Part shown: one piece after another, positions 1 to 6,784 of the stretch
Layout: every line of letters starts with the position of its first letter
Numbering within the stretch: position 1 is the stretch's first letter
Assembly (NCBI GenBank): GCA_900766775.1
Contig: CAAFXN010000097.1
Span: 1 to 9,573, forward strand
From: Bacteroidales bacterium
GTDB taxonomy: Bacteria > Bacteroidota > Bacteroidia > Bacteroidales > Paludibacteraceae
Length of the DNA stretch: 9,573 bases
Direction of reading: 5' to 3'
Made by a program: the position numbers and the translations under genes
Notes under the pieces: generated by a model
The model's input: only the letters and a program-made list of their open reading frames with translations
What the model was told of the DNA's origin: nothing
The model's database searches: none

Positions 1-327
1 CTTCAGGTAAAGCAACTTGTCAAACCAATGCGCCTCTAAACTGAGACAAGAATAAACAATGTCTCTCAGCGACTCGGACGTAAAGGTAAGTATATAACAT
101 TGGAAATCAGGTGTATGCATGTAGTGCCCCAACAAGAAATCCGGCATACAGAACAGCAAGTCGTTCTCCTTCATGTCGTAACTCATCTGGTTTATCTCAA
201 TACGCAACTGACCGGCTCGGCATACCAGTAAAATCATAGAATCCGTGGGCACTTGCTGATTGTTGACCAAGAGGTCTAAGTTGTCAGAGACGATAATGTC
301 CTTTGACGAGAAAGTTTGTGTTGTCAT
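1..327 (-). CDS. AraC-type transcriptional regulator, N-terminal part (cut by window edge)
   Basis: An open frame of 109 codons runs leftward from an ATG at 325-327 to the first base of the window with no stop, so the gene continues outside. The protein begins MTTQTFSSKDIIVSDNLDLL and contains a stretch like CRAGQLRIEINQMSYDMKEN followed by DLLFCMPDFLLGH. This pattern (short beta strands, 'G.l.i.in...y.m...dll...P') is that of the N-terminal cupin-like sensing domain of Bacteroidales AraC-family regulators. The C-terminal double helix-turn-helix that would prove the family lies outside the window, so the assignment rests on the sensor domain alone. It is transcribed away from the phospholipid genes and shares their 339-base upstream region. 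The ligand cannot be told. The start is the first in-frame ATG after an AT-rich leader. Confidence 0.7.
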   Translation of the reverse strand, partial: MTTQTFSSKDIIVSDNLDLLVNNQQVPTDSMILLVCRAGQLRIEINQMSYDMKENDLLFCMPDFLLGHYMHTPDFQCYILTFTSESLRDIVYSCLSLEAHWFDKLLYLK

Positions 328-396
328 ATTCACGAAAAGGTAAAGTTATTTTATCCATTTTCTTGCAAAAAATGTTCCAAAGCAGAAAAGATGTGC

Positions 397-404
397 CAAA
401 ATTA
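397..404 (-). promoter_or_regulatory. Candidate -7 box for the AraC-type gene
   Basis: On the minus strand this reads TAATTTTG, a full match to the Bacteroidota -7 consensus TAnnTTTG. It lies about 70 bases upstream of the start at 327, a sensible leader length. No good TTTG -33 element sits 19-21 bp further upstream (the nearest is TTAG at a slightly long spacing), so this is a weak call based on the -7 box alone. Confidence 0.3.
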
Positions 405-416
405 TTTTCCTTTTGG

Positions 417-424
417 TATATTTG
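417..424 (+). promoter_or_regulatory. Candidate rightward -7 box in the divergent region
   Basis: TATATTTG matches TAnnTTTG on the plus strand and is the only such match I see between the AraC-type gene and the start at 667. There is no TTTG at the expected -33 distance. If used, it would give a leader of roughly 230 bases that includes the whole 14-bp repeat array. It sits only 12 bp from the leftward candidate, so the two would be divergent and overlapping. Confidence 0.25.
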
Positions 425-556
425 TGCTAATTTTACCATAGATTGCGCAAAATGGACAACTGTCAAATAGGCAGTATGGCAAAGTTTTTGAATGAATGTT
501 AATAGAGTTTGTCAGTGCCTTCAGTTCCTGTTATTCACTTCGTGTTTTTCGCGTTT

Positions 557-637
557 AACATGCAATGACCAACATGAAATGACCAACATGAAATGACCAA
601 CATGAAATGACCAACATGAAATGACCAACATGAAATG
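557..637. repeat. 14-bp tandem repeat, five full units plus a partial
   Basis: The unit is AACATGAAATGACC. Units start at 557, 571, 585, 599 and 613. The first has one change (ATGCAATGA) and the other four are identical. A partial copy of 11 bases starts at 627. Each unit contains ATG-AAA-TGA (ATG-CAA-TGA in the first), a start codon, one sense codon and a stop. The array ends 29 bases before the start codon at 667, so it would be in the leader of the lipid genes if transcription starts upstream of it. Confidence 0.95.
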
Positions 638-666
638 CAAACATAACATAAAACAACCTTTCAACT

Positions 667-1314
667 ATGGAACAGTCAAATCGTATTCAAACTTCTCTGC
701 TCAACGGAGTGGAAAAGAAAGCCCTCGTGTGGATGGCAGAGCGCATGCCGCGTTGGGTAACCTCCGACATGCTCTCGTTCATAGGTTTCCTCGGAGCCCT
801 CGTGATTGCCGCAGGCTACCTACTCTCTTCTCTTAATTTCAACTGGTTATGGCTCAGCAGTGCAGGCTTTGTCATCCATTGGTTCGGCGACTCCATGGAC
901 GGCACACTGGCGCGCGTGCGCAAGTGCCAGCGACCGCTCTACGGCTTCTACCTCGACCACACGCTGGATGTCATTACCGAGTTTATCATGTTCGCCGGCA
1001 TCGGATTGTCGGGACTCGTGCGCTTCGACCTCTCCATGCTGGTCTTCATCGCCTACCTCTTCATGACGCTCAACGTGATGATTAACTCCCACCTCAAGAG
1101 CGAGTTCCGCCTCACCTACGCCAAGTTAGGTCCCACGGAGTTCCGCGTCTTGATGATTATCATCAACACACTCCTTATCTATGTAGCCCCCGTGCGCGAC
1201 TACATGAACTGGATTGCCCTCGTCTTGTTTGCCATCATCATGCTCATCTATCTGGTTACCGTCTGCCAAGACTTGCGCGACTATGCCCGCCGCGACCCGT
1301 TGCCGAAGAAATAA
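667..1314 (+). CDS. CDP-alcohol phosphatidyltransferase family membrane enzyme
   Basis: A 215-residue integral inner-membrane enzyme expected to transfer a phosphatidyl (or similar) group from a CDP-activated donor to an alcohol, a step in phospholipid head-group synthesis. The complete family signature D-x2-DG-x2-AR-x9-G-x3-D-x3-D is present: Asp75, Asp78-Gly79, Ala82-Arg83, Gly93, Asp97 and Asp101. These Asp residues bind the catalytic metal ions in the family. About six hydrophobic segments are visible (roughly residues 35-55, 58-75, 102-118, 124-140, 156-174 and 182-200), and the length is usual for the family. The acceptor (glycerol phosphate, serine, inositol or other) cannot be read from the sequence, so PgsA or PssA should not be assumed. 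The start at 667 follows an A-rich leader without a Shine-Dalgarno sequence. The next gene, a cardiolipin-synthase-like protein, begins 80 bp downstream on the same strand, which suggests a shared lipid role. Confidence 0.88.
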   Translation: MEQSNRIQTSLLNGVEKKALVWMAERMPRWVTSDMLSFIGFLGALVIAAGYLLSSLNFNWLWLSSAGFVIHWFGDSMDGTLARVRKCQRPLYGFYLDHTLDVITEFIMFAGIGLSGLVRFDLSMLVFIAYLFMTLNVMINSHLKSEFRLTYAKLGPTEFRVLMIIINTLLIYVAPVRDYMNWIALVLFAIIMLIYLVTVCQDLRDYARRDPLPKK

Positions 1315-1344
1315 CCGCTGCGGAAAAACAGCAGACAATACTAT

Positions 1345-1379
1345 GTTATTATTAGGTTATTATTAGGTTATTATTAGGT
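1345..1379. repeat. 11-bp tandem repeat, three units
   Basis: GTTATTATTAG is repeated exactly three times (1345-1355, 1356-1366, 1367-1377), followed by GT, the latter matching the start of a further unit with one offset base. It fills much of the 80-bp gap between the two lipid genes and ends 15 bases before the ATG at 1395. No hairpin is formed. It may affect the distance between the upstream stop and the downstream start, but nothing in the sequence proves a role. Confidence 0.93.
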
Positions 1380-1394
1380 GATAGTGCAGAGACG

Positions 1395-2597
1395 ATGCAG
1401 AGAATAACGAACATATTTACCGACTGCACCGACATGGTGCAACATCTGCAAGCAGACCTCGTAGGTGCAACGCGCTATATCTATTTTCAGTTCTTCAAAT
1501 TCGAAGCGGACGAATTGGGCAAGGCTATCGGCGAACTGCTGATAGAGCGGGCGAAGGCGGGCGTGGATGTGCGTGTCATCTACGACGCCGTTGCTTGTTG
1601 GTACGTACCCCGACGCTTCTTCCGCCACTTGCAGAAAGGAGGCGTTAAGGTACTGGGATTCAATGGCTTATTCTCCCGCAACGGTATCCCCGTCAACTTC
1701 CGCAACCACCGCAAGATAGTCTCCATAGACGGCGCTGCCGCCTATGTCGGCGGCATGAACATCGCCCGACGCTACTGCGATGGAGTCCACGGCGGCATCT
1801 GGCGCGACACCCACCTCCGCCTCACCTACCCCACCGCCATCCAAGAACTCGAATCCATCTTCCTCTGGGACTGGACAGAGTGCAAGGGCGACCTCCAACT
1901 CCCTCAACACCTCAAGGAGGTGCGGTCTCCAGGCCGCACCTTTAGCAACACAATGAGGAAAACAAGGCATGGGGCACTCAAGGAGGTGCGGTCTCCAGGC
2001 CGCACCAATGATATTGAAAATCAAAAGGACGAGGCCACACTGTACCTCTCCCCCATCCACATCCTCCCCATCAACCCCACGGATAAAGTCATGCGCATGG
2101 ACGCCCTCATCTGCTACATGCTCCACCATGCGCAGCGCTACATCTACTTCCAGTCCCCCTATTTCATCCCCTCCACCACCATCCTGTCTGCCCTACAAGC
2201 CGCACGCAACAGAGGAGTGGAAGTGCGGCTCATGCTCCCTATCCGCGGCGATAAAGGCATACTCGTGCCCAAAGCAACCGCCTCTCACTACGACCACTTG
2301 CTGCGAGAAGGAGTGAGGATATACCTCTACCGACGCGGCTACATGCACGCCAAGACCATCGTCATGGACGACCGCCTAACCAGTATCGGCAGCGCCAACA
2401 TCGACCCGCGCAGTCTGCGCCTCTCCTACGAGGTAACAGCAGTCTTCACCGATGGCGACACTGCCTTGCAGCAACGCCATAACTTCGAACAAGACATGGC
2501 GGAATGTACGCTACTGACCCTTGCCGAGTGGCAAAAACGCAGCCCGTGGCAACGGCTCGCTGAGTTCATCGGCAGGCTCTTTGAGAAGCACTTCTAA
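1395..2597 (+). CDS. Phospholipase D superfamily, cardiolipin synthase-like protein
   Basis: A 400-residue protein with two PLD-type HKD motifs: His105-x-Lys107-x4-Asp112 followed by GGMN, and His318-x-Lys320-x4-Asp325 followed by GSANID. Both are intact, so catalytic ability is likely. In this family two HKD halves form one active site that joins phosphatidyl groups to make cardiolipin, or cleaves phosphodiesters. There is no N-terminal pair of membrane helices, and the length is close to ClsB-type enzymes (about 400 residues) rather than ClsA (about 480-510). It lies directly after the CDP-alcohol phosphatidyltransferase, which supports a phospholipid role. The oddity is between the halves. 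Residues 173-182 and 195-204 are the identical decapeptide LKEVRSPGRT, encoded by two exact 30-bp copies of a palindromic element. The stretch from about 172 to 212 reads as inserted linker rather than family sequence. Cardiolipin synthase is the best guess; another PLD-family transferase is possible. Confidence 0.85.
   Translation: MQRITNIFTDCTDMVQHLQADLVGATRYIYFQFFKFEADELGKAIGELLIERAKAGVDVRVIYDAVACWYVPRRFFRHLQKGGVKVLGFNGLFSRNGIPVNFRNHRKIVSIDGAAAYVGGMNIARRYCDGVHGGIWRDTHLRLTYPTAIQELESIFLWDWTECKGDLQLPQHLKEVRSPGRTFSNTMRKTRHGALKEVRSPGRTNDIENQKDEATLYLSPIHILPINPTDKVMRMDALICYMLHHAQRYIYFQSPYFIPSTTILSALQAARNRGVEVRLMLPIRGDKGILVPKATASHYDHLLREGVRIYLYRRGYMHAKTIVMDDRLTSIGSANIDPRSLRLSYEVTAVFTDGDTALQQRHNFEQDMAECTLLTLAEWQKRSPWQRLAEFIGRLFEKHF
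1911..1940. repeat. Palindromic intragenic repeat, copy 1
   Basis: This is a 30-bp sequence whose last 22 bases (1919-1940) form a near-perfect palindrome. The arms are GGTGCGGTCT and AGGCCGCACC around CC, with one G-T wobble. It is identical over all 30 bases to the copy at 1977-2006. It is read in frame as LKEVRSPGRT inside the PLD-family gene. The 6-mer CAACAC occurs just before it (1905-1910) and again 5 bases after it (1946-1951), which may or may not be a target duplication. Confidence 0.93.
1977..2006. repeat. Palindromic intragenic repeat, copy 2
   Basis: An exact copy of 1911-1940, offset by 66 bp (22 codons), so it is read in the same frame and gives the same decapeptide. The palindromic core is 1985-2006. 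The 36 bases between the copies are A-rich and unlike the rest of the gene, and so are the bases just after this copy (2007-2030). Confidence 0.93.
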
Positions 2598-2630
2598 ATG
2601 GTTTCTGCGAACAAAAAAAGCAACTCTATC

Positions 2631-2661
2631 TTGCATATCTGCAAAAAAAGCAGTACCTTTG
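2631..2661 (+). promoter_or_regulatory. Bacteroidota-type promoter of the TonB-dependent receptor
   Basis: The -7 box TACCTTTG is at 2654-2661, and TTGC at 2631-2634 lies 19 bp upstream as the -33 element, matching the TTTG-N19-21-TAnnTTTG form. Transcription would start near 2668, about 50 bases before the ATG at 2719. This supports that ATG over the upstream in-frame ATG at 2521, which lies before the promoter and inside the previous gene. Confidence 0.8.
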
Positions 2662-2718
2662 CAGCTGATTTCGCGTCTTGAAACAACCAAACAAGTACTG
2701 CGAAATCGTATTTCTTTT

Positions 2719-4830
2719 ATGTTCAAACCATTTCTTACAAACAAGCGTGCATTCCGCTTCCGTCGGTTCTGCCACAAGGCATACGCCGCCTTCTGTTCCC
2801 TCCACCGCGAGGTAACCATCGGGCGTGTGTCGGGCTACATGACCGACTTGGAGATGCTCAAGCATGGCAAGAGTGCGGCATTGGTCGCTCTCATGCTCAC
2901 GGCAGGAGCAGTCGCCATCGAGGCGGATGAGGGAGTTCCTAAGGACTCCGCGCTTACCGACAGCCGGCAACTTAGTCTTCAGGAGGTGCTGGTGATTTCT
3001 CAGAAAGCTGAAGTTAATTCGGATGCGTATCGACTCATTACGCAAGTCTCGCACGACGAGATTCAGGCTTTGCCTATCCAGACCGTAGCAGATATTTTGC
3101 AATATCTGCCGGGTATTGATGTCCGCACGCGAGGCGCCAATGGCGCACAGGCGGATATCAGCATGCGAGGCGGCACCTTCGACCAAGTGCTCGTCATGCT
3201 CAACGGTGTGAGTCTCAACGACTTCCACACGGGGCACTACGCGCTCAACCTGCCTATCTCCCCCTCGCTCATTGAGCGTGTAGAGGTCTTGCAGGGCACG
3301 TCCGCCAACCTCTTCGGAGCCTTCTCCGGAGCCGTCAACATCATCACCAAGACCGCTCCCGAGATGGTGCTGAAACTCACGGCGGGCATGAACGGCTTGG
3401 TAAATCCGGAGTTCGCGGGCTCGTGGCAGAAAGACGAGGTGCATATCAACGCCTCCGCCGAGTACTCGCGCGCCGAGGGCTACTATGCACCCGCCCCCAC
3501 CGAGAAGGAGCAGACGGCGCTCACCAACTCCGACTACCAGTTGGCGAACCTCTACTTGCAGACGCGTTGGCGCGGGCTCGATGTGCAGATGGGCGCACAG
3601 TGGAAAGACGCAGGTGCCGGCATGTACTACGGTTTCGGCTCGCAAGACCAGTTCGACGCCACGCGTACAGCCTTCGCCTCTGCCAAGTACGCGCACCGTT
3701 GGGGCGCATGGCGACTGGAGGCGCAGGCTGCATACCGAGCCAACTACGACCGCTACGAGTGGCATCGAGGACAACGCCTCTATGGTAACTTCCACTTCGC
3801 ACAGACCACGACAGCGGCGCTCTCCGCGCACTATGCTTCGCGCATAGGCACCACCTCCTTCGGCGTGAGTGTCCGCAACGAGAATATCCACTCCACCAAC
3901 CTCGGCGATACCATCAACCCCAACGGGCAGATTCCCAACGTAGAGGGCTTCGACTTGGCGGACGTGCGCGTGTTGGACTTGGTGCGTGGCGGCAACCGCT
4001 TCCACCTCAACTACTTTGCAGAGCAGACCTTCTACTACGCAGGCTTGTCGGCTTCGTTGGGCGTGAACGGCACCTACAACACCCAATTTGGCAACCACTT
4101 TGCAGGCGGCGCGAACATCGGCTATGAATATGCGAAGAATAGCAGCGTCTATATCAACGCCAATCGTTCGCTCCTTATGCCTACCTTTACAGACCTCTAC
4201 TACAACGCAGGTAACCAGTTGGGTAACAAGGATTTGCAGCCCGAGGAAGCGTGGCTGCTCTCTGTGGGCACGAAGTACAACCCCTCTTTTGGCAAGGCGG
4301 GCAGCCTCTCGCTGGCGGCAGACTGGTACTACCGTTGGGGCAAGAACATCATCGACTGGGTCTATACCCCCGAAGATACCAAGCGCCCCTACCATGCGCA
4401 GAACCAGCAGCAGGTGAACGCCACAGGCGTGGAACTGTCGGTAGCGTATCGCTGGAACGAATGGCTGCGCTGTCTGTCGGTGGACTACGCCTATACTTAT
4501 CTGGACTTGGATTTGAAGGAAGCGGGCTCGCGCTATCTTGACTACCTGAGCCATAAACTCACTATCCACCTCGAGCATGGTATCTACAAGGGGCTGGGTG
4601 CTTCGTGGACGGTGCGCTTCCAGCAGCGCGAAGGGCAGTACAACGACGCGCAAGGCGAGGTGCAAGACTACCAACCCGTGTGGCTTTTGGACGGCTCGCT
4701 TTTCTGGCAGAATAAGCACCTGCGCGTGAGTGTGGACTGCACCAACATGACAAACACTCGCTACTACGACTACGGCGGTATCCTACAGCCCGGCGCATGG
4801 GCGAAGATATCCATCAAAGCCGTCTTATAA
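2719..4830 (+). CDS. TonB-dependent outer-membrane receptor
   Basis: A 703-residue outer-membrane receptor that would import a scarce nutrient (iron complex, cobalamin or similar) using TonB energy. After a signal region comes a TonB-box-like LQEVLVIS (88-95). A plug domain follows at roughly 100-215, with typical phrases such as LPGIDVRTRGANGAQADISM, RGGTFDQVLVMLNGV, IERVEVLQGT and AFSGAVNIIT. The rest is a beta-barrel rich in aromatic strands, ending RYYDYGGILQPGAWAKISIKAVL-like with a final hydrophobic strand. The start is set by the promoter at 2631-2661; the frame is open further upstream but overlaps the previous gene. With this start, about 45 basic and aromatic residues (including RFRRFCHKAYAAFCSLHREV at 13-32) precede a classic signal core, ALVALMLTAGAVA, at 54-66. 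A start at 2839 or 2854 would give an ordinary signal peptide instead. The plug and C-terminus resemble BtuB/iron-siderophore receptors. The substrate is not determinable, and I see no cobalamin riboswitch in the 121-bp upstream gap. Confidence 0.9.
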   Translation: MFKPFLTNKRAFRFRRFCHKAYAAFCSLHREVTIGRVSGYMTDLEMLKHGKSAALVALMLTAGAVAIEADEGVPKDSALTDSRQLSLQEVLVISQKAEVNSDAYRLITQVSHDEIQALPIQTVADILQYLPGIDVRTRGANGAQADISMRGGTFDQVLVMLNGVSLNDFHTGHYALNLPISPSLIERVEVLQGTSANLFGAFSGAVNIITKTAPEMVLKLTAGMNGLVNPEFAGSWQKDEVHINASAEYSRAEGYYAPAPTEKEQTALTNSDYQLANLYLQTRWRGLDVQMGAQWKDAGAGMYYGFGSQDQFDATRTAFASAKYAHRWGAWRLEAQAAYRANYDRYEWHRGQRLYGNFHFAQTTTAALSAHYASRIGTTSFGVSVRNENIHSTNLGDTINPNGQIPNVEGFDLADVRVLDLVRGGNRFHLNYFAEQTFYYAGLSASLGVNGTYNTQFGNHFAGGANIGYEYAKNSSVYINANRSLLMPTFTDLYYNAGNQLGNKDLQPEEAWLLSVGTKYNPSFGKAGSLSLAADWYYRWGKNIIDWVYTPEDTKRPYHAQNQQQVNATGVELSVAYRWNEWLRCLSVDYAYTYLDLDLKEAGSRYLDYLSHKLTIHLEHGIYKGLGASWTVRFQQREGQYNDAQGEVQDYQPVWLLDGSLFWQNKHLRVSVDCTNMTNTRYYDYGGILQPGAWAKISIKAVL

Positions 4831-4879
4831 TCTTCATTGCTCCAAGAGGAGTTTCCCATAGTGGTTACCCCTACCGAAG

Positions 4880-4914
4880 AGACCGCCTGACAAAACCGTT
4901 AGGCGGTCTTTTTT
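4880..4914 (+). terminator. Rho-independent terminator after the TonB-dependent receptor
   Basis: A perfect 9-bp stem pairs AGACCGCCT (4880-4888) with AGGCGGTCT (4901-4909) around a 12-base loop, followed by a run of six T (4909-4914). It lies 50 bp after the receptor stop and just before the fur promoter, so it separates the two transcription units. Confidence 0.9.
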
Positions 4915-4935
4915 GACACGTTTTTAGGCAAAAAG

Positions 4936-4967
4936 TTTGTGTATCTCGCAAAAAAGCAGTACCTTTG
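4936..4967 (+). promoter_or_regulatory. Bacteroidota-type promoter of the Fur-family gene
   Basis: TTTG at 4936-4939 and TACCTTTG at 4960-4967 are separated by 20 bp, an excellent fit to the -33/-7 consensus. The predicted start of transcription is near 4974, giving a very short leader to the ATG at 4988. The sequence from 4948 to 4969 repeats almost exactly that at 2641-2663 in the receptor promoter, differing by one A in the A-run. Confidence 0.85.
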
Positions 4968-4987
4968 CACATCAAAAGAACAAACGT

Positions 4988-5404
4988 ATGAATAGTCAGG
5001 AAGTAATAGCGCACTTGGAGCGTAAGGGGGTGAAAGCAACCGTCAACAGGATATTGGTTTACAGCGAGTTGCAGGACGCCGTCCGTCCCATGAGCCTGAA
5101 AGACCTCGAAGACCGTATGCTCAATCTCGACAAGTCGAGTATCTTCCGTGTGCTGACTTTGTTTGCGCAACACGACGTGGTGCATGCGTTTGAGGACGGT
5201 AGGGGCGTTGTGCATTACGAACTATGCCACCACGACGGAGACGACCATCATTCGCACGGGCACCTGCACTTCTACTGTGAGCAATGCCAACAGACCTATT
5301 GCCTTGAAGATGTGGCTATTCCTACAATAGATATGCCCGAAGGATTCGTCCCCCACTCTGTCTCCTTCGTAGTGAAAGGCATCTGCCCGAAATGCAATAA
5401 ATAA
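4988..5404 (+). CDS. Fur-family metal-responsive transcriptional regulator
   Basis: A 138-residue Fur/Zur/PerR-family repressor, which binds DNA as a dimer when loaded with a metal ion or when sensing oxidant. The N-terminal winged helix includes a recognition helix near 49-60 (DKSSIFRVLTLF), equivalent to the 's.aTvYR.L..l' of the family. The C-terminal half has the hinge and metal region: a His-rich stretch (His81, 82, 87, 88, 90, 92, 94), then CxxC at 97-100 and a second CxxC at 133-136, which together form the structural zinc site. Length is normal for the family. The ATG at 4988 is chosen because an in-frame TTG at 4937 lies inside the promoter itself. The MATE gene begins 4 bp after the stop, so the two are surely co-transcribed. 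Whether it senses iron, zinc, manganese or peroxide cannot be decided from the sequence. The position between a TonB-dependent receptor and an efflux pump fits metal homeostasis. Confidence 0.9.
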   Translation: MNSQEVIAHLERKGVKATVNRILVYSELQDAVRPMSLKDLEDRMLNLDKSSIFRVLTLFAQHDVVHAFEDGRGVVHYELCHHDGDDHHSHGHLHFYCEQCQQTYCLEDVAIPTIDMPEGFVPHSVSFVVKGICPKCNK

Positions 5405-5408
5405 TCCT

Positions 5409-6767
5409 ATGCGAAAATATATTCCTCATTACATCGCCAACTTAAAGTTAGCGCTGCCAATCGTGGTGGCGCAGTTGGGTCAGATATTGGTGCAGTTGGC
5501 GGACACTATCATGGTCGGTCGCTGGGGCGGCGCAGATGCCTTGCCGCTGGCAGCCGTGTCTTTCGGCGGGCAGGTGGCGATGCTGTTCTTCCTCTTTGCA
5601 CTCGGTATCTCTATGGGACTGACCCCCATTGTGGGCGCGCTGGTGGGGCGCGGGCAGCGGGAGAACACCCACACATGGCTCTTCAACGGGTTGATACTCT
5701 ACCTCGTAGCGGGCGTGCTGCTCATGCTCTTGCAGTTAGCCTTCCAACCCCTACTCTACCACCTCGGGCAGCCCCGCGAGGTGGTGGACGCATCGCTCAC
5801 CTACTACCGAATCATGGCGTACAGCATCCCCTTCGTGATGGTGTTTGCCACGTTCAAGCAGTTCTTGGAAGGCATCGGCAACACGTGGATTTCCATGGTC
5901 GTGCTGCTGGCTGCCAACCTGCTCAACGTCTTCTTCAACTGGCTGTTTATCTACGGCGCCTGCGGTTGCCCCGAGATGGGTATCGAGGGTGCTGCCCTCG
6001 CCACATTCCTTGCCCGCGCCGTCGGACCGATAGCGATAGTGCTTATCTTCATCGGCACGCGTTGGTTGCGCCCCTACATACAAGGTTGGCACCTTCGGAT
6101 GTTCTCCATGCGCGAGATGAAGCGGCTGATTTTCATCGGCTTGCCTATCGCGGGGCAGATGTTCCTCGAGGCGTTTGCCTTCGTCTTCACGGGTATCATG
6201 ATGGGCTGGTTCGGCACGATAGCCATCAGCGCCAACCAGATAATGAACACGATGGGCAACTGTGTGTTCCAGATAGTGCTGGCGATGGGCGCAGCAACCA
6301 CCATCCGCGTGTCGCACTGCTACGGCGCACGCGACTATCGGAAGATGGTGATGAGCGCAAAAGCCGCGCTGCACATGGTCATCGCTTGGAATATCCTTGC
6401 GGCAATCGGTTTCGTAGTCCTGCGCCATCAGATTCCTTTGCTCTTCACGAGCAATGCGGAAGTCGCGTCTTTGGCTGCCGTTTTGCTGGTCTGCGCCGCT
6501 ACCTACCAGTTCTTCGACGGCATACAGAACGTGTCTATCGGCATCCTGCGCGGCATACAAGACGTGAAGATTATCCCCTACATCTCTTTCTTGGCGTACA
6601 TCGTGCTGAACCTGCCCGTCGGCTACCTGCTGGCATTCCCCTGCGGGTTAGGTCCGAAGGGACTGATTCTGGCATACGTGGTCGGCTTGGGTGCCACCGC
6701 TATCCTCTGTCTCCTCCGTATCCGCCACGATGTGAGGAAACTGCACACTGACAAAATGGCAGTCTGA
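5409..6767 (+). CDS. MATE-family multidrug/cation efflux pump
   Basis: A 452-residue inner-membrane protein of the MATE (NorM-like) family, which exports cationic drugs or metabolites in exchange for Na+ or H+. It is hydrophobic throughout, with the two-lobed pattern expected for 12 helices. The first lobe begins LPIVVAQLGQILVQLADTIM followed by VGRWG, the usual 'DtimvGrlG' region with Asp32. The second lobe restarts near FIGLPIAGQMFLEAFAFVF and keeps the related NQIMNTMGN...MGAATTIRVSHCYG stretch. Length is typical. It lies 4 bp after the Fur-family gene in one operon, so the regulator may control its own operon and this pump. The substrate is unknown. No terminator is obvious between its stop and groES. 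Confidence 0.9.
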   Translation: MRKYIPHYIANLKLALPIVVAQLGQILVQLADTIMVGRWGGADALPLAAVSFGGQVAMLFFLFALGISMGLTPIVGALVGRGQRENTHTWLFNGLILYLVAGVLLMLLQLAFQPLLYHLGQPREVVDASLTYYRIMAYSIPFVMVFATFKQFLEGIGNTWISMVVLLAANLLNVFFNWLFIYGACGCPEMGIEGAALATFLARAVGPIAIVLIFIGTRWLRPYIQGWHLRMFSMREMKRLIFIGLPIAGQMFLEAFAFVFTGIMMGWFGTIAISANQIMNTMGNCVFQIVLAMGAATTIRVSHCYGARDYRKMVMSAKAALHMVIAWNILAAIGFVVLRHQIPLLFTSNAEVASLAAVLLVCAATYQFFDGIQNVSIGILRGIQDVKIIPYISFLAYIVLNLPVGYLLAFPCGLGPKGLILAYVVGLGATAILCLLRIRHDVRKLHTDKMAV

Positions 6768-6784
6768 CACTGACAAAACCCGTT

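Larger units (their letters stand above)
328..666. other. Divergent intergenic region, 339 bases, no gene
   Basis: This AT-rich stretch separates the leftward AraC-type gene from the rightward lipid genes. It holds two candidate -7 boxes (397-404 and 417-424), a short inverted repeat GACA-AC-TGTC at 455-464 and the 14-bp tandem array at 557-637. The open frames that cross it (284-466 minus, 621-836 plus) have no recognisable protein character. I see no RNA gene or hairpin terminator in it. Confidence 0.6.

Noticed and set aside
557..637. CRISPR array
   Set aside because: The units are 14 bp and directly tandem with no spacers, and no cas gene is in the window.
2521..2718. Upstream extension of the TonB-dependent receptor frame to an ATG at 2521
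   Set aside because: It overlaps the end of the PLD-family gene and lies upstream of the well-matched promoter at 2631-2661. The residues encoded have no receptor character.
2598..2718. Cobalamin riboswitch ahead of the BtuB-like receptor
   Set aside because: The gap is only 121 bp with a promoter in its middle, leaving about 50 bases of leader, too short for the riboswitch. No B12-box-like sequence was seen.
2626..4719. Long antisense open frame (697 codons) opposite the TonB-dependent receptor
   Set aside because: The protein is low-complexity in character and shows no family features. Such frames arise from the codon bias of the real gene on the other strand.
4937..4987. TTG start of the Fur-family gene at 4937
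   Set aside because: It lies within the -33 element of the promoter, so it would not be in the transcript. The ATG at 4988 gives the normal family N-terminus.
5675..6751. 358-codon plus-strand frame inside the MATE gene
   Set aside because: It is rich in Arg, His and Pro in the manner of a shifted frame of a GC-rich gene. The MATE frame explains the region fully.
6745..6778. 12-bp direct repeat ACACTGACAAAA at the end of the MATE gene (6745-6756 and 6767-6778)
   Set aside because: Only two copies, partly within the coding end and without hairpin or promoter features. Probably a small local duplication.
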